From Strigamia acuminata (taxonomy: Eukaryota > Arthropoda > Chilopoda > Geophilomorpha > Linotaeniidae): 64,000 bases of DNA. Position numbers and translations under genes: made by a program. The stretch spans positions 13,516,001 through 13,580,000 of the forward strand of contig OX442319.1 in the NCBI GenBank assembly GCA_949358305.1, written 5' to 3'. Of the stretch, positions 1-10,487 are shown one piece after another (positions within the stretch are counted from its first letter, which is position 1; each line of letters begins with the position of its first letter). A model generated the notes under the pieces. That model was not told the DNA's origin and ran no database searches. It was given only the letters and a program-made list of their open reading frames with translations.

Positions 1-227
1 GGAGTTAGTAGTAAACTGGCTCGACCAATGGGACTATAGAGTCTAAAATTTGCCTTAAACCATTTGCTGATTAACTTTTATTCTCAATAAGGAACGCAAT
101 GAAATTCTGTGATATTTAAATATGCTACGCAGCATTTTCTTTCCACAAGAAGCATATGTGACATATGCTTCCTCAACTCTGAATGAGGAGTTTTTTCTGC
201 CATGCATGTGTTGCCAGATCATTATAT
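1..227. repeat. Upstream segment shared with copies B-E, inverted
   Basis: Bases 1-54 are the reverse complement of about 47064-47117 (TAGTCCCATTGGTCGAGCC and its flanks). Bases 55-215 are the reverse complement of segments found upstream of the minus-strand secreted-protein genes (around 46.0 and 47.0 kb, 51.65 and 51.97 kb, 56.2 and 56.5 kb). So gene A and its upstream region form an inverted copy of the same duplication unit. No coding sequence is supported here. Confidence 0.7.
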
Positions 228-871
228 TGTGACCAGCTGCCCACGCAGGCTGATCACTTGCCTGCAACACAGGGCACTTACAGTAGTACGGCTCTTGCGC
301 CACTCGTGTCTCTCGTGCGCAGCCTGGTGGGGTCCCCCGCACCAAGTGGAGCTGTGGGCCGTTGGTTCCACCAATCGGGACTCGGAAGTGCCCCTTCCGG
401 AAGTGGTGGTCCCCACAGAGGCCCAAGAGCCAAGAGGAGTTCTCTAGCAGCTAGCAAGGCAAAGGGTCGCTTCCACGACCGCTCTTCCAAACTAGTTACA
501 ACGATGACCCAAACCATCGGCGTGGCGACTCTGTCGCCCACCGGGCCCTGAGCGTCCAAGTATGCCGTGTTCGCCGTGCGTTTCCACTTTCCATAACGTT
601 ACAGCGACGCGGCCGTACATGCGATTCCAACCACGCGTGTAATGCGACCAATGGCCGCTGTGACACGCGGTCTTGTTAGGGATGGTTGTCCGCAGCCATC
701 GCATTGGGAAATACACCTGAGACACCAATCATACCCCTAGACAACAATAAAGCTATTCTTATAACTAAACCTGTGTCTCTGGATGTATTTCGTTGATATC
801 TTATTGTGTGTGTTGCGACCAGCGTCCCGTGGCTCTCCCCCGACCACGTGGCGTACGTCCGAACACTCACA
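228..871 (+). mobile_element. Solo LTR of an LTR retrotransposon
   Basis: The 644-bp block starts TGTGACC and ends CACTCACA. It is flanked by the direct repeat ATAT (224-227 and 872-875). It interrupts sequence that is continuous in the paralogous upstream regions of copies B-D (ATATGTTGCCATTAGTTGCC on the minus strand there). An AATAAAG signal at about 746 is followed by a GT-rich tail, as in an LTR R/U5. No internal region or second LTR is present, so it is a solo LTR. The superfamily is not assigned. Confidence 0.65.
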
Positions 872-945
872 ATATTTAACTAACTTGTAAGAAGTCATAC
901 GAAGTTTAAATAGCAGACACAAAGTGATAAGACTAAAGATTTGTT

Positions 946-1165
946 TATGTTTCACTAAAGATTCGTTTATGTTTCACTAAAGATTCGTTTATGTTTCGCT
1001 AAAGATTCGTTTATGTTTCGCTAAAGATTCGTTTATGTTTCGCTAAAGATTCGTTTATGTTTCGCTAAAGATTCGTTTATGTTTCGCTAAAGATTCGTTT
1101 ATGTTTCGCTAAAGATTCGTTTATGTTTCGCTAAAGATTCGTTTATGTTTCGCTAAAGATTCGCC
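946..1165 (+). repeat. 22-bp tandem array of CTAAAGATTCG units
   Basis: About ten near-perfect copies of a 22-bp unit (CTAAAGATTCG followed by TTTATGTTTCG) end about 30 bp before the TATA box of gene A. Two to four copies of the shorter CTAAAGATT core occur at the same place upstream of copies B, C and D, so the array looks like a local expansion of a motif already present in the ancestral promoter region. Confidence 0.85.
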
Positions 1166-1194
1166 TGGGTCCAAATAGGTGGCTGAGAAGTAGG

Positions 1195-1204
1195 GTATAA
1201 AAAA
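1195..1204 (+). promoter_or_regulatory. TATA box of secreted-protein gene A
   Basis: GGGTATAAAAAAA lies about 90 bp before the start codon. The same GGGTATA(A) block, followed by AAATTAAATGCCT and GGCGTTTATTCGGAGC, is conserved upstream of copies B (minus, about 45815), C (about 51490) and D (about 56050). That conservation supports a core promoter. Confidence 0.6.
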
Positions 1205-1287
1205 AATTAAATGCCTGGGCGTTTATTCGGAGCTTTACTGTTTGTTTACTAATACATCTTGTCTCCTAGTCTACACAAATTGAAGCC

Positions 1288-2999
1288 ATGATGCTGAAGA
1301 TTTTTGCACTTCTGTCGGCATTAGTTTTGCTACTAATCGCCAGCGAAGACGGTGAGCCTGAGCCTGTTAACTGCAAAACTCTTTCAGTGAACTTATTCTC
1401 GGTAAGAATGTGTAATTTAAAAATCCAATTAAATTCACGCTTCAATAATTTTTGCAATATTAATAGCATAGGAAGTTGGTTAAAATATTCGCTGACATAA
1501 ACAGTCAACTTCAATCTGGAATGGAACCCATCACAATTGATGACATATTAAAAAAAGTGGATCTTTCTTTCGTTGACGGATCAACATACGCTGAAAATGT
1601 ACTCTTTACGAACATGATAATTGGCTCAAATACAAGTTTTTATACTCTATCTCACTACAAGGCTTTTATAGTCAAGGGTTCCCACTTGGAAGTAAAATAA
1701 AAAAAAAACTAATCAAAATTGAATGGCAAGACCTCGATCCAAAACAAGAACCAAAGTTGTTGGATCATCAAAATGGCGGCCATAAACTAGAACATGTGTG
1801 TTTTGAGTATCCTGATTGGCCAGAAGTAAGGTTGTCGCCTATTTCAAAACAAATTTGAAGATATGATCCAACAATTGGTTCATGTTCTGGATCGAGGTCT
1901 CGCAATTCAATTCTGATTGGTTCCTTACTACTTTATCTGAGCTTACTTTACTCCAAGTAGGAACCCACCATTGCGATGTGTAAAATTTAAAGTTACTTCA
2001 ATGTTAAATTTTGTATTTTTGCATTCACTTTTGCAGTTATAAAACAACCGCTTTATAATTAATTTAACCAATTAATTGAAAGTGTGAACACAAGAGTTTC
2101 TATCGCTTCGTGCGAATTATCGTCGGAACGTAGATTTACAACGTTAACCGATTTATCTTGGTTGTACAGTTGTAAATCAGCGGGCATCGGTCCTCTATCA
2201 ATCCGGTAAAACGGCCTGAAGGTGAGGTAATGACGCTCTTGCTGAAAGGTAAACTGTAACTGTAAGTGTCGTTTCCGGTCAGAACACAGGCTTATATATA
2301 AACCGAAAGTGACGCAATCTGCAAATCCTAACTGATTATGCAGTATCGCAGAAACGGAAACTAGCCAATCTAGTTCTATGGATTACTCTTAGCGTTGTAT
2401 TGGTTTACTAATGACTAGTAAACAGGATAGAATTCCATCTAATCACTTCTTGTGATCCGGAACATGGCATTAGCAAGCATTGGTTTTATAAATAAAAAAA
2501 GAAATTTGACAAATTTCAAACTTCAAACTTATTGCGATAATAAATGAAGAGAAAACTTGAAAAGAAACTTAATGTTTGACGATAAATTTATAAGACTTGT
2601 AACCACGGTCAAACCTGATATTTTTTACAACCCATTTATTCACATTTCTTTTAAACAAATCTTTATTTTTGTGAGTGTTGTGTTGAGTTGAGTTGAGGTT
2701 GTTCCTTGCGTTAAAATATATTTCTTTTTTAGACAAAAACTGTCATTGTCGATGCTCTAACAAAATGTATACCGGAAACGGTCGAAGCAGAAAAGGTACG
2801 GAGTTTGTAGTTTTAAAACTGTTTATCAATTTCTTTCAAAAACAGAAACCCGACACTTACCGTGAATGTGTGCGCAAAAAGTTATCTGAAGTAAGTAAAA
2901 GTGTTTAACGTACAGTATAAATTGTTAATTTTTTGCAATTTCAAATTTCTGCTTTAGGGTTATTGTCGAACCATATTATTCACAATCTCACCAGGCTAA
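1288..2999 (+). CDS. Small secreted four-cysteine protein, copy A
   Basis: Exons 1288-1401, 1467-1598, 2733-2795, 2846-2890 and 2958-2999 give 131 aa with every intron in phase 0. Exon 1 encodes a signal peptide (MMLKIFALLSALVLLLIAS) and the first Cys (PVNC). Exon 2 encodes an amphipathic stretch (SGMEPITIDDILKKVDLSF). Exon 3 holds LTKCIPETVEAEK, exon 4 YRECVRKKL and exon 5 GYC, so the mature protein has four Cys. The model is confirmed by copies B-E, which keep the same exon ends. Intron 2 (1.1 kb) contains a hairpin-forming block at 1709-1925 that also occurs in copies B-D. Splice sites are GTAAG/TTAATAG, GTACTC/TTTTAG, GTACGG/CAG and GTAAGT/TTTAG. The function is unknown. The pattern is weakly reminiscent of small helical ligand-binding proteins, but I cannot assign a family. 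Confidence 0.75.
1709..1925. repeat. Intronic inverted-repeat block conserved among copies A-D
   Basis: The left arm (CAAGACCTCGATCC...) and right arm (GGATCGAGGTCTCGCAATTC) are inverted copies of about 45-50 bp. Equivalent blocks lie in intron 2 of B (about 44705-44930), C (about 50797-50980) and D (about 54587-54765). It is either an old MITE inherited through the duplications or a retained structured intron element. Confidence 0.6.
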
Positions 3000-3101
3000 A
3001 GAAATGTCGACACATGATTAAACTTGTAACAACTAACGTTATTCAATTTTGTGCAAGTTAAAATTTATTAAACCACGCTTCGTGCCGAATACTCAGTCGT
3101 T

Positions 3102-3477
3102 TTATTTCCGCCACGTACTCTGTTCGGCGTGAATTTGCATTTCCACGCAAAACAAGCGTCGCATCGCTTGTTTTGTTTTTAAACCAGCAGTCCCTTGCGT
3201 AATGGCCTGTCTCGTGCCAATTATAGCATTCCACATTGCTTTTTCCGTATTCTCGTTGCCCTTTTGTCTCTCAAAAATCCTCACATTGTGCTCGAACTCT
3301 GAACGCAGTCCCTGTGCAACGTAGCAAACCAGTTCTTGGTTGGTAAAATTCCACTCCACACTTCACTATTTCAAAGTCGTTTTTTGGCCCCTTGTCGGAC
3401 TCGATGTTGTCCCAAAACTTCTTTGCGCTTGTTACGGTGCTGTACTGTACTAGGAATGGCTGCAGAGGAAAATGCAC
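3102..3477 (-). pseudogene. Degenerate copia-type Gag fragment
   Basis: Two overlapping minus-strand frames carry Gag-like pieces: AKKFWDNIESDKG upstream, then NQELVCYVAQGLRSEFEHNV in another frame. The second resembles the conserved ...L..GL..EFE..V region of UBN2/copia Gag proteins. A frameshift separates them and there is no start or zinc knuckle. It is a transposon relic, and the assignment rests on short motifs only. Confidence 0.35.
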
Positions 3478-3629
3478 CGAGACACTAAAATCCCCTAGAC
3501 AAACCTAAATAAAGCCAATAAGCAATAACCCTCGTGTCTTGTGTATTTTGTAGTTTTTTCATAGTGTGTGTTGCGTGCAGCGTCTCGTGGTCCTCCCATG
3601 ACCAAGTGGCATCCGTCCGAACACTCACA
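3478..3629 (+). mobile_element. LTR 3' end related to the 228-871 solo LTR
   Basis: This tract follows the end of the 228-871 LTR: AATAAAGCC, a GTGTGTGTTGCG tract, CGTGGTCCTCCCATGACCA, then CGTCCGAACACTCACA. It ends in CA at 3629. The 5' boundary could not be placed. 3630-3890 holds nothing else I can name apart from AT-rich sequence. Confidence 0.5.
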
Positions 3630-3891
3630 AGGTTGTGAAAATGTAAATGCACATCAGGGAGTTTTGCACATTATGCATGAAAACATTAGTATTTTGTATT
3701 TTTTTCCGACATGTTATGTTGCAGTTCATTTTTTGGCTCCAAAATTTTGCATTTTCATATTAAATTTTGGATTCGGCACTAGATTTTACATCACTAACAA
3801 TGCACCTGATAGAATCTCAAATCTACCCATCTCATTATATGACAAATTCAAATAATTAAAAAACAATGGTTTATTGTCCAATATAAACATT

Positions 3892-6800
3892 TCATCTTGA
3901 AGTTGACGGCTCATCCAAGTTATCATGCGCCATTCCTTCCAGCTCTTCCTCCATAAACACTTTGCTGAATCGATAAAACACGCTGTACTTGCGCTGTTTT
4001 ATTCTATCCTCCACGGAGCTCTGTACGTCCATTCCTTCTGCCTCTAGCTCGGCTAGACCGGTAGCCGTGTGAAACCCCAACGGCATCCCTCGCCGCTTCT
4101 GCCAATCCAAATACATAACCTTATTGACCACATCTCTTGGTCCCCAAGTGTAAATAGGTTGAAATGACGCTGTAAAGCTAGCCTATATCGACAAACAAAA
4201 TAAAATCAACTTCTATTCAATTGTATTCAAGCGTATATTTACTTGTTCCTTGTAATATTTCACCACAGTGTATATTGCTATGATAGGAACTTGGATGACA
4301 ATAGTTAGGGAAATGGTCCATCCGCCGATGCAAAACACTCTGCTGTAGTTCTCGCATGATTTGCCGAAAGGAATTCCTAGAACTAAAACAATCTGCCAGA
4401 AGAAGAAGTAAATGGGGATTAATTATTGGCGCCCTATTATACCGGGGTTTTACACTTTGTCTCTTAAGCCTTATTTATAGGCAGTGGCTACGTTCATGTC
4501 CGACATAAACGTACAATTCCTTTTTATTGCTGTTTTCATTTTCTAATTGGCAATTCAGGACAAACATACAAAATTATGAACCATACTTTTGGTACATAAA
4601 ACTACAATCATCAAGCTGTCATTTGGTCACGATGTTTTCGAGGTTTTATCTCTTCCGAGTGTTTCTATTAATGTATCCCTAGGTATCTCTCAACCAATCA
4701 CAGCTCGTCATGAAAATAATCCATTCCTGTCGGACATGAACGTAACCACTGTGTTATTTGTATGGTATGTATTACTAGCAATAAAAGTGGACATAAAAAT
4801 CTCCAGCTGCACTTCCAAAACCAGTGAACTTTGTCTTTTTGCATAAATTCCATATCCTGGAAAAAATGATCCCAACCTGGCAGATAAAAATCAATCAATG
4901 CAATTCCAGCAATTTTAAATCAGCTTAGGTGCATTCAAAGTTTTTACGGAGTTTCTGCAAACAGAATGGACATCAATAACAGCCACAAAAGCATCACCAA
5001 AAACTGCAGACACAGCAAAAACAACACTGGAGTTGTTTTTTAAGTGATTTATGTCGGCTTTTGGTTTTGACAACCAAATTCAAAATGGCTGCCACGAAAG
5101 TTAGATCGATGGATCAAACTTTCAGTCATGCTGAGACCGAAAGACTATCGTAATCTATAGAGGTCCAAAAACTAACACATTCACAGTTAGGCAAGTGTTT
5201 GTCTTTTATTTTTGCTGTTTATAAAAACAATGGCAACGGATACTTTGACTGCACCTGATGGGCTTAATTACCATATATGTACATAATTGCAATGACTTCA
5301 CAAATTGCCACAAATATTAATGACAAATGAATAACGAAACTATCAATAAAATTAATCACCAGCAGACCAGCCTAATAAATTACAATTCATAAATTAAGCG
5401 ACAAAAAGAAGAACCGTTCTTGACCAAATAATAACCCGGGCGACTATTTAAAATTTTACATCTCCAAAACTATTTTCATGCAATAGAAGAGACTCACTAC
5501 TGAATCCCTGGAGACCAGTAATTGTTACTACCAGTGAAAACCCAGTAGGGAAATCAGAAAAGATGTGATAAACTGCCACCGGTTGGCACTGGCAACGTTA
5601 AACGGTGGCTCTTCTGACCAATAGGCAAAGCTGCAACCCCAGTGCAACCAATATAGAAAGAGGAGCAAGAAGGGTCAGCACAATTCATGTTTGTCCTAAC
5701 CTAGGAGCACTGACACCTAGACAACCTGCAATAAAGCGTCTTATGAGTGGCAGTTGGATATCTTGTGGCTCAGGGGATGGCCAAGCGGTGTTTGGATACC
5801 ATTCACAATAAAAGAAACAACACAAAGAACACACAGTTTAGGATTGATGAGTCTTTATTGCCGTGGTTGTCTGGTGGTTCTGCATTCATGATGTTATTGC
5901 CTTTGTTGTTGCATTGCATCATTGACCACATGATCGAAGATGCCGCTTCACCTATAGGTTAGGAGCTGCTGAGGACCACTGTTTAATGTTGCCGTTGCCA
6001 CGGTAGGTCACCCGAGATACTATAAAATTTCTTACATTGGTCGTAAAAGGAATGCTCAACGAAAACAGAATGAAGCAGACACTCATCTGCATTGTCACTA
6101 TGTAATGTTTCAGCCGAGGTACTTGTTCATAAATACTCGTTATAAAAGCATCCAACTGCGCTGCCTTCAACATAAGCGATTGTAGGATATATCAAGAAGA
6201 ATTGCTACAAAGCTTTCTATACCTGACTGTTAATACCCATAGAAAAAAGCATTATGAAGTATAAGAAAGACCAGAATTGTGGCACGGGTAATTTGGCGAT
6301 GGCTTTGGGCATCACGACGAATATTATTCCGGGACCTTTCAATATAAAAGTTCAAATCAATTGAGTAGATAAATGCTGTTTGTTGATTTGCCTTTTTCGA
6401 CCACTTCTTTAATGTCCACTTCCATCTCTTCGGCTAAGCATCCCAGAATGGAGAAAACGGTCATTGCCGACAAGATGTTTACAACATAGGCCACAAATAG
6501 AATGAAGAAAACACTTCTGAAATAATAATAAGAAAAAGCATCAAATCAAAACAAGAAATGTGTGTTATTGCTTGAATATAAAGGGTGTCCCAAAATTAAC
6601 GCAAGATTTGAATTCGCCGCCATTTGTGCAGTAAATTGTTGGCAACCCTGAAACAACAACAAATTGACAGCTGAGAGTTTAGGGTGAAGTTTAGGGTTAG
6701 TGAAAATGGAGCGTTACACGATACAACAACGTGTAACAATTCAATTACTGCATGAGACATTTCCTGGTCGTGTACTCTCTCGTTTCGGTGATCAGAATTG

Positions 6801-9800
6801 GCCCCCTAGATCATGTGATTTAACACCATTAGATTTCTTTTTATGGGGTGATTTGAAGTCAAAGGTCTATGTCAACAAGCCCACAACCACCCGTGCATTA
6901 CAATTCTGATCACCGAAACGAGAGAGTACACGATCAGGAAATGTCTCATGCAGTAATTGAATTGTTACACGTTGTTGTATCGTGTAACACTCCATTTTCA
7001 CTAACCCTAAACCTAAGCCTAAACTCTCAGCTGTCAATTTGTTGTTGTTTCAGGGTTGCAAACAATTTACTGCACAAATGGCAGCGAATTCAAATCTTGC
7101 GTTAATTTTGGGACACCCTTTACTTACTTCAATAATTCACTGTGAAATCTATTATAAGAACTGTAGAGGATAATGCACCCGAAGCAGATCCCAGTGGAGA
7201 AAAGTGCGTGAGAAATAGAATCCACCCACAACTGAATAAATAAAAATTTAAGACATATACTGTATACAGTGAAGAAAAGTGATAAAAAAAACTGAGGAAA
7301 AGCGTTGAAAACTGAGGAAAAGTGTTGAAAACTGAGGAAAAGTGTTGAAAAGTAAAAAAGGGTTTTTAAAAGATGAAGAAAAGTGGTTAAAAACTGAAAA
7401 AAAGTGTTAAAAAATGAAAAAAATTGGTAAAAACTGAAAAATAGTAGTAAAAACTGAAAAACAGTAGTAAAAACTGAACAAAATGTTAAAAAGTAACGAA
7501 ATCACATGTTAATGTACACTGAAACTGAACTTACTTTTCTACATTCGTACCTCTATTCTCAATAATTCCTCCCAATTTGGTACAAACAGGTGCTCGAGTC
7601 CAGCGATGGAATTGTCTAAGCGAAGTGCATTTACTACCATGCATATAACGATAATAAACGAGAAAGCTGTTGTGTAATGTGCAACTTTGGTGATCGATCT
7701 GAGTCCGCGGGAGACAACGACGTACTGGGCGAGCCAGCAGACCATTAAGGCCAAAATGAGGTCCCACTGGACAACTCCTATATCTTCTAGCGAGTATTTT
7801 TTACCACTGCCGTCATCCAAGTGCAGAATTGCTTTCCTGGTAAATAGAATGTTCGATTATTCGTAAATGGGACTTATCCGAGTGGCGGTTGGTCGCCTAA
7901 TGGCAAAGGGAGAACCACAGGGGCGGGTCTACATAGGGGCTAATGGGGCTTGAGCCCTAGGCCCCCAAATTCTAGGGGGGCCCCAAGACGCAGGGCCATG
8001 TACTAAAAAAAAAAAAAAAAAGGTTGCTAAAAAACAAAAACGAAGAAAGGTCGCTATTAAAAATTTCGATAAAGGGCCCCGAAAAAACCTCAAGCCCCGG
8101 GCCCCCGAAAAGCTAGATCCGCCCCTGGAGAACCAAGGGGCATTTGGACACCATTCACGATTAAGTACAAACACAGAGAACACACAGTTTGGGATTGATA
8201 ATGTCTTTATTGCCGTGACGGTCTAGAGGTTGTGCATTCACCATGTATTGCCTAGGTTGTTAGCCACCCAATAACCTAGGTGATACACGGTGAATGGATA
8301 ACCCAACAACCTAGAGTCAAGGACCACATGGGCAGCGTGCTCGGAATAACTTGCCCAAGCTGTTTTGCAGCACGGGTCAATGGGTTGCTTCAAGTCTATG
8401 CGAACTTGAGAGCAACCTCGCCAGATATTGCCATCGGATCGAACATCATCTCCTTCAATATCAAGCACGGCCAGTCACTCGTGACCCAGATTGTCCTGGG
8501 TCAGATGTGGCGGTCTTGCCACAGACTGACCCCTTGCTAAATCCTCTGCAGAGGGAACGCAGCTCCGACGTTATGTGCATAGGAGCTGCTGAGGATCATC
8601 TAGATAATGTTGCCAGTTGGCCACACTTACTGCCAGTACTGTTCCGTAGATGGCATTCCTTCGAGGCAGCTGACATTTGTAAGTTGTTTGTTAGTTTTGT
8701 TGGTCCAGGTTTGGTTTGTGGAACAATAGGGCAATGTTGTATCCTAGAAATGAATGGATAAATCAATGAATAATTAGAAAGAGTGAGGCGAATTTTAGTC
8801 GGTGGCGTAACTACATCTTAGCGATACATCTTTTTTGATAAGGGATCAAAAGTTGATTTCTTAAAATTTGTTTTTTGGGAAAGAAAGAGTGTCAGAAAAG
8901 TCAATTTTCATAAAAAAAAAATCGGAAATAAATCAAAGAGAAAATAACCAATTTCCGGGTGAAATAATTAATTTCCGGGTGAAATAATTAATTTCCGGGT
9001 GAAATAATTAATTTCCGGGTAAAATAATTAATTTCCAAGTGAAAATATCAATTTCCGGGTGAAAATAACGAATTTCCGGATGAAAATAACAAATTTCCGG
9101 ATGAAAATATCAATTTCCGGATAAAAATATCAACTTCCGGGTGAAAATAACAAATTTCCGGTTAAAGAAATCAATTTCCATGTGAAAATATCAATTTCCG
9201 GGTGAAAATATCAATTCCCGGGTGAAAATATCAATTTCCGGGTGAAAATATCAATTTCCGAGTGAAAAAAATTAATTTCCGGATAAAAAAAATTAATTTC
9301 CAGGAGAAAAGTAATAATTTCCGGATTAAAATCTATTTCCCGGGTGAAAAATCCACTTCCCAGGGTGAAAAATCCATTTCCCAGGGTGAAAAATCCATTT
9401 CCCAGGGTGAAAAATCCATTTCCCAGGGTGAAAAATCCATTTCCCAGGGTAAAAAATCCATTTCCTAGGTGAAAAAATCCATTTTCCGAATGAAAAATTC
9501 ACTACCGGTAATCTAAAATAAAATATACATTCACAAATTTCAATCTCCGTTCCCATTCCCAGTTGCACCACCGGACTAACTTACAAACTACATACATTGC
9601 CAGGTTTCCTTTCGTAACATCTACCATCAGCTCCCCAACTCGAATCACAAAATTCCCACGGCAACCGATTCGCAAACGAAACCAGCGTGAACTTGAGCGA
9701 ATACACCAGAATCATGACATGATACAAGCACACGTAAACCGGCAACAACGTCATAGCCAAACCAATGCCTTTGCACGCAGGCGCAAAATTAAACGCAGCA

Positions 9801-10123
9801 ATCGGATTGCAACCGGTGAATTGACCCAAAGCGCACTCCAAATAAAACATAGGCAGCGATATGAACATCATACTTATCGTGTACGACAGGATAAATGCAC
9901 CTGCAACGATTTACGGATCAGTATCAATTTTATTTCACGTTTAATCCACCATACCTCCGCCATTTTTGTGCACAATGTACGGAAACCTCCACAGGTTACC
10001 GAAACCAATGCAATATCCGATGCTCGATACGATGAATTCCGCCTTGCTCATCCATTTGTAGTGTCTGAGTGGGGTGAAATAATGTTGAAGTCGAGATCTC
10101 ATCCATGTCACCGACGACCGCAT
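3892..10123 (-). CDS. Sodium- and chloride-dependent SLC6-family transporter
   Basis: Eleven exons (9955-10123, 9585-9900, 7551-7836, 7128-7231, 6392-6516, 6223-6335, 6036-6155, 5272-5371, 4776-4876, 4243-4392, 3892-4182) join in frame to 624 aa, normal for SLC6. Diagnostic segments in order: TM1 [15 protein letters not shown] (about residues 35-49); [16 protein letters not shown]; a C-x9-C pair in the second extracellular loop ([12 protein letters not shown]); TM6 [25 protein letters not shown]10 [14 protein letters not shown]; then HFFQDMEFM and IYTWGP near the C-terminus. Gly40 occupies the TM1 position that is Asp in monoamine carriers, so an amino acid, glycine or GABA-type substrate is more likely. 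Intron 5 uses a GC donor (AAAAAG/GCAAAT). The start Met (10123) is the nearest in-frame ATG; splicing into 10064 from an unseen exon is an alternative. Introns are filled with mobile elements and repeats. Confidence 0.88.
5555..5960. repeat. Interspersed repeat R, copy in SLC6 intron 7
   Basis: Related segments sit at 7880-8660, 14800-14990, 28950-29210 and about 33165-33245. Shared landmarks are TTTGGATACCATTCAC, a stretch with TCTTTATTGCCG and the GAGCTGCTGAGGA block. The reverse strand shows AATAAAG, so this may be part of an LTR. No ORF. Confidence 0.55.
6579..7122. mobile_element. Fold-back element carrying a mariner transposase fragment
   Basis: Perfect or near-perfect inverted arms of about 221 bp (6579-6799 and 6902-7122) flank a 102-bp spacer. 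The ends read TAAAGGGTGTCCC and GGGACACCCTTTA, consistent with TA insertion. On the plus strand an ORF from 6706 to 6909 reads [15 protein letters not shown] (transposase N-terminal helix-turn-helix type) fused to [20 protein letters not shown], a typical mariner/Tc1-class catalytic-domain block. The middle of the transposase is deleted. The element lies in SLC6 intron 4, starting 5 bp inside the splice donor of exon 4. Confidence 0.85.
7232..7550. repeat. Degenerate AAACTGAGGAAAAGTG repeats, SLC6 intron 3
   Basis: This is a short intron between SLC6 exons 3 and 4 made largely of variants of AAAACTGAAAAA and AGTGTTGA, A-rich on the plus strand. No other feature. Confidence 0.6.
7880..8660. 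repeat. Interspersed repeat R, copy in SLC6 intron 2 with nested hAT MITE
   Basis: This is the fullest copy of repeat R, split at 7918-8127 by a hAT-type MITE. ORFs over it (for example 8351-8761) show no recognisable protein and I treat them as chance. Confidence 0.5.
7918..8127. mobile_element. hAT-type MITE with 8-bp target duplication
   Basis: The 210-bp element begins CAGGGGCGG and ends CCGCCCCTG. It is flanked by perfect 8-bp direct repeats GAGAACCA (7910-7917 and 8128-8135). Terminal sequence and TSD length are those of the hAT superfamily. It is non-coding, with a run of 17 A inside. Confidence 0.85.
8940..9500. repeat. Minisatellite of AATTTCCGGGTGAAAATA units, SLC6 intron 2
   Basis: Tandem units of about 18-21 bp (AATTTCCGGGTGAAAAT...) grade into AAAATCCATTTCCCAGGGTG units at 9340-9470. 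Open frames across it exist only because the unit is free of stops. Confidence 0.9.
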
Positions 10124-10487
10124 TTGACAGCAACAATAACAATATAAACAAAAGATGAAACAAATAACAAATAACAATCCCATAGTGCTGAAACTGCCTC
10201 ACTTGGTGCAGCAAGTTGGATTTGCCTCCGCAAGGCGGCAATAACGGAGCAACAAGGCTTATTTTCATTAAGATAACAGCATTTCTGATTATAAAAATGC
10301 TTTTTTACGACTGAAAACGCATTTTGGCGACTAAAAATTGCAAAATTCTTTTTAGACAAATAAATTTTTATATTTTTCCCACTCTTTTTTTATACAAATA
10401 TATTTCTTCTATATTTTACAACATTGATGGAAAGTACACAGCATTATACAATTTGTCCTTTTTTTTATAAAATCAATTTTGGTGTTT

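Noticed and set aside
946-1165. CRISPR array
   Set aside because: The 22-bp repeats are contiguous with no spacers, and the window is eukaryotic; the same holds for all other arrays here.
1288-1500. 70-aa ORF reading through exon 1 of gene A
   Set aside because: It reads into intron 1; all five paralogs have a GTA(A/G)G donor and an acceptor (TTAATAG in A-D) at the same place, so splicing is preferred.
2693-2908. 71-aa ORF with CHCRCSNKMYTGNGRSRKG
   Set aside because: Wrong frame across exons 3-4; the correct frame continues from exon 2 and gives TKCIPETVEAEK, conserved in all copies.
1288-2999. Assignment of the small secreted family to insect odorant-binding proteins
   Set aside because: Spacing of the last Cys residues (C-x8/9-C) is suggestive, but only four Cys are present and the C-x3-C pair is missing. 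Without structure or profile evidence the label would be a guess.
4921-5041. Alternative TM10 exon of SLC6 at about 4925-5040 ([13 protein letters not shown])
   Set aside because: Hydrophobic but the reading phase does not fit. The exon at 5272-5371 fits both phase and family pattern.
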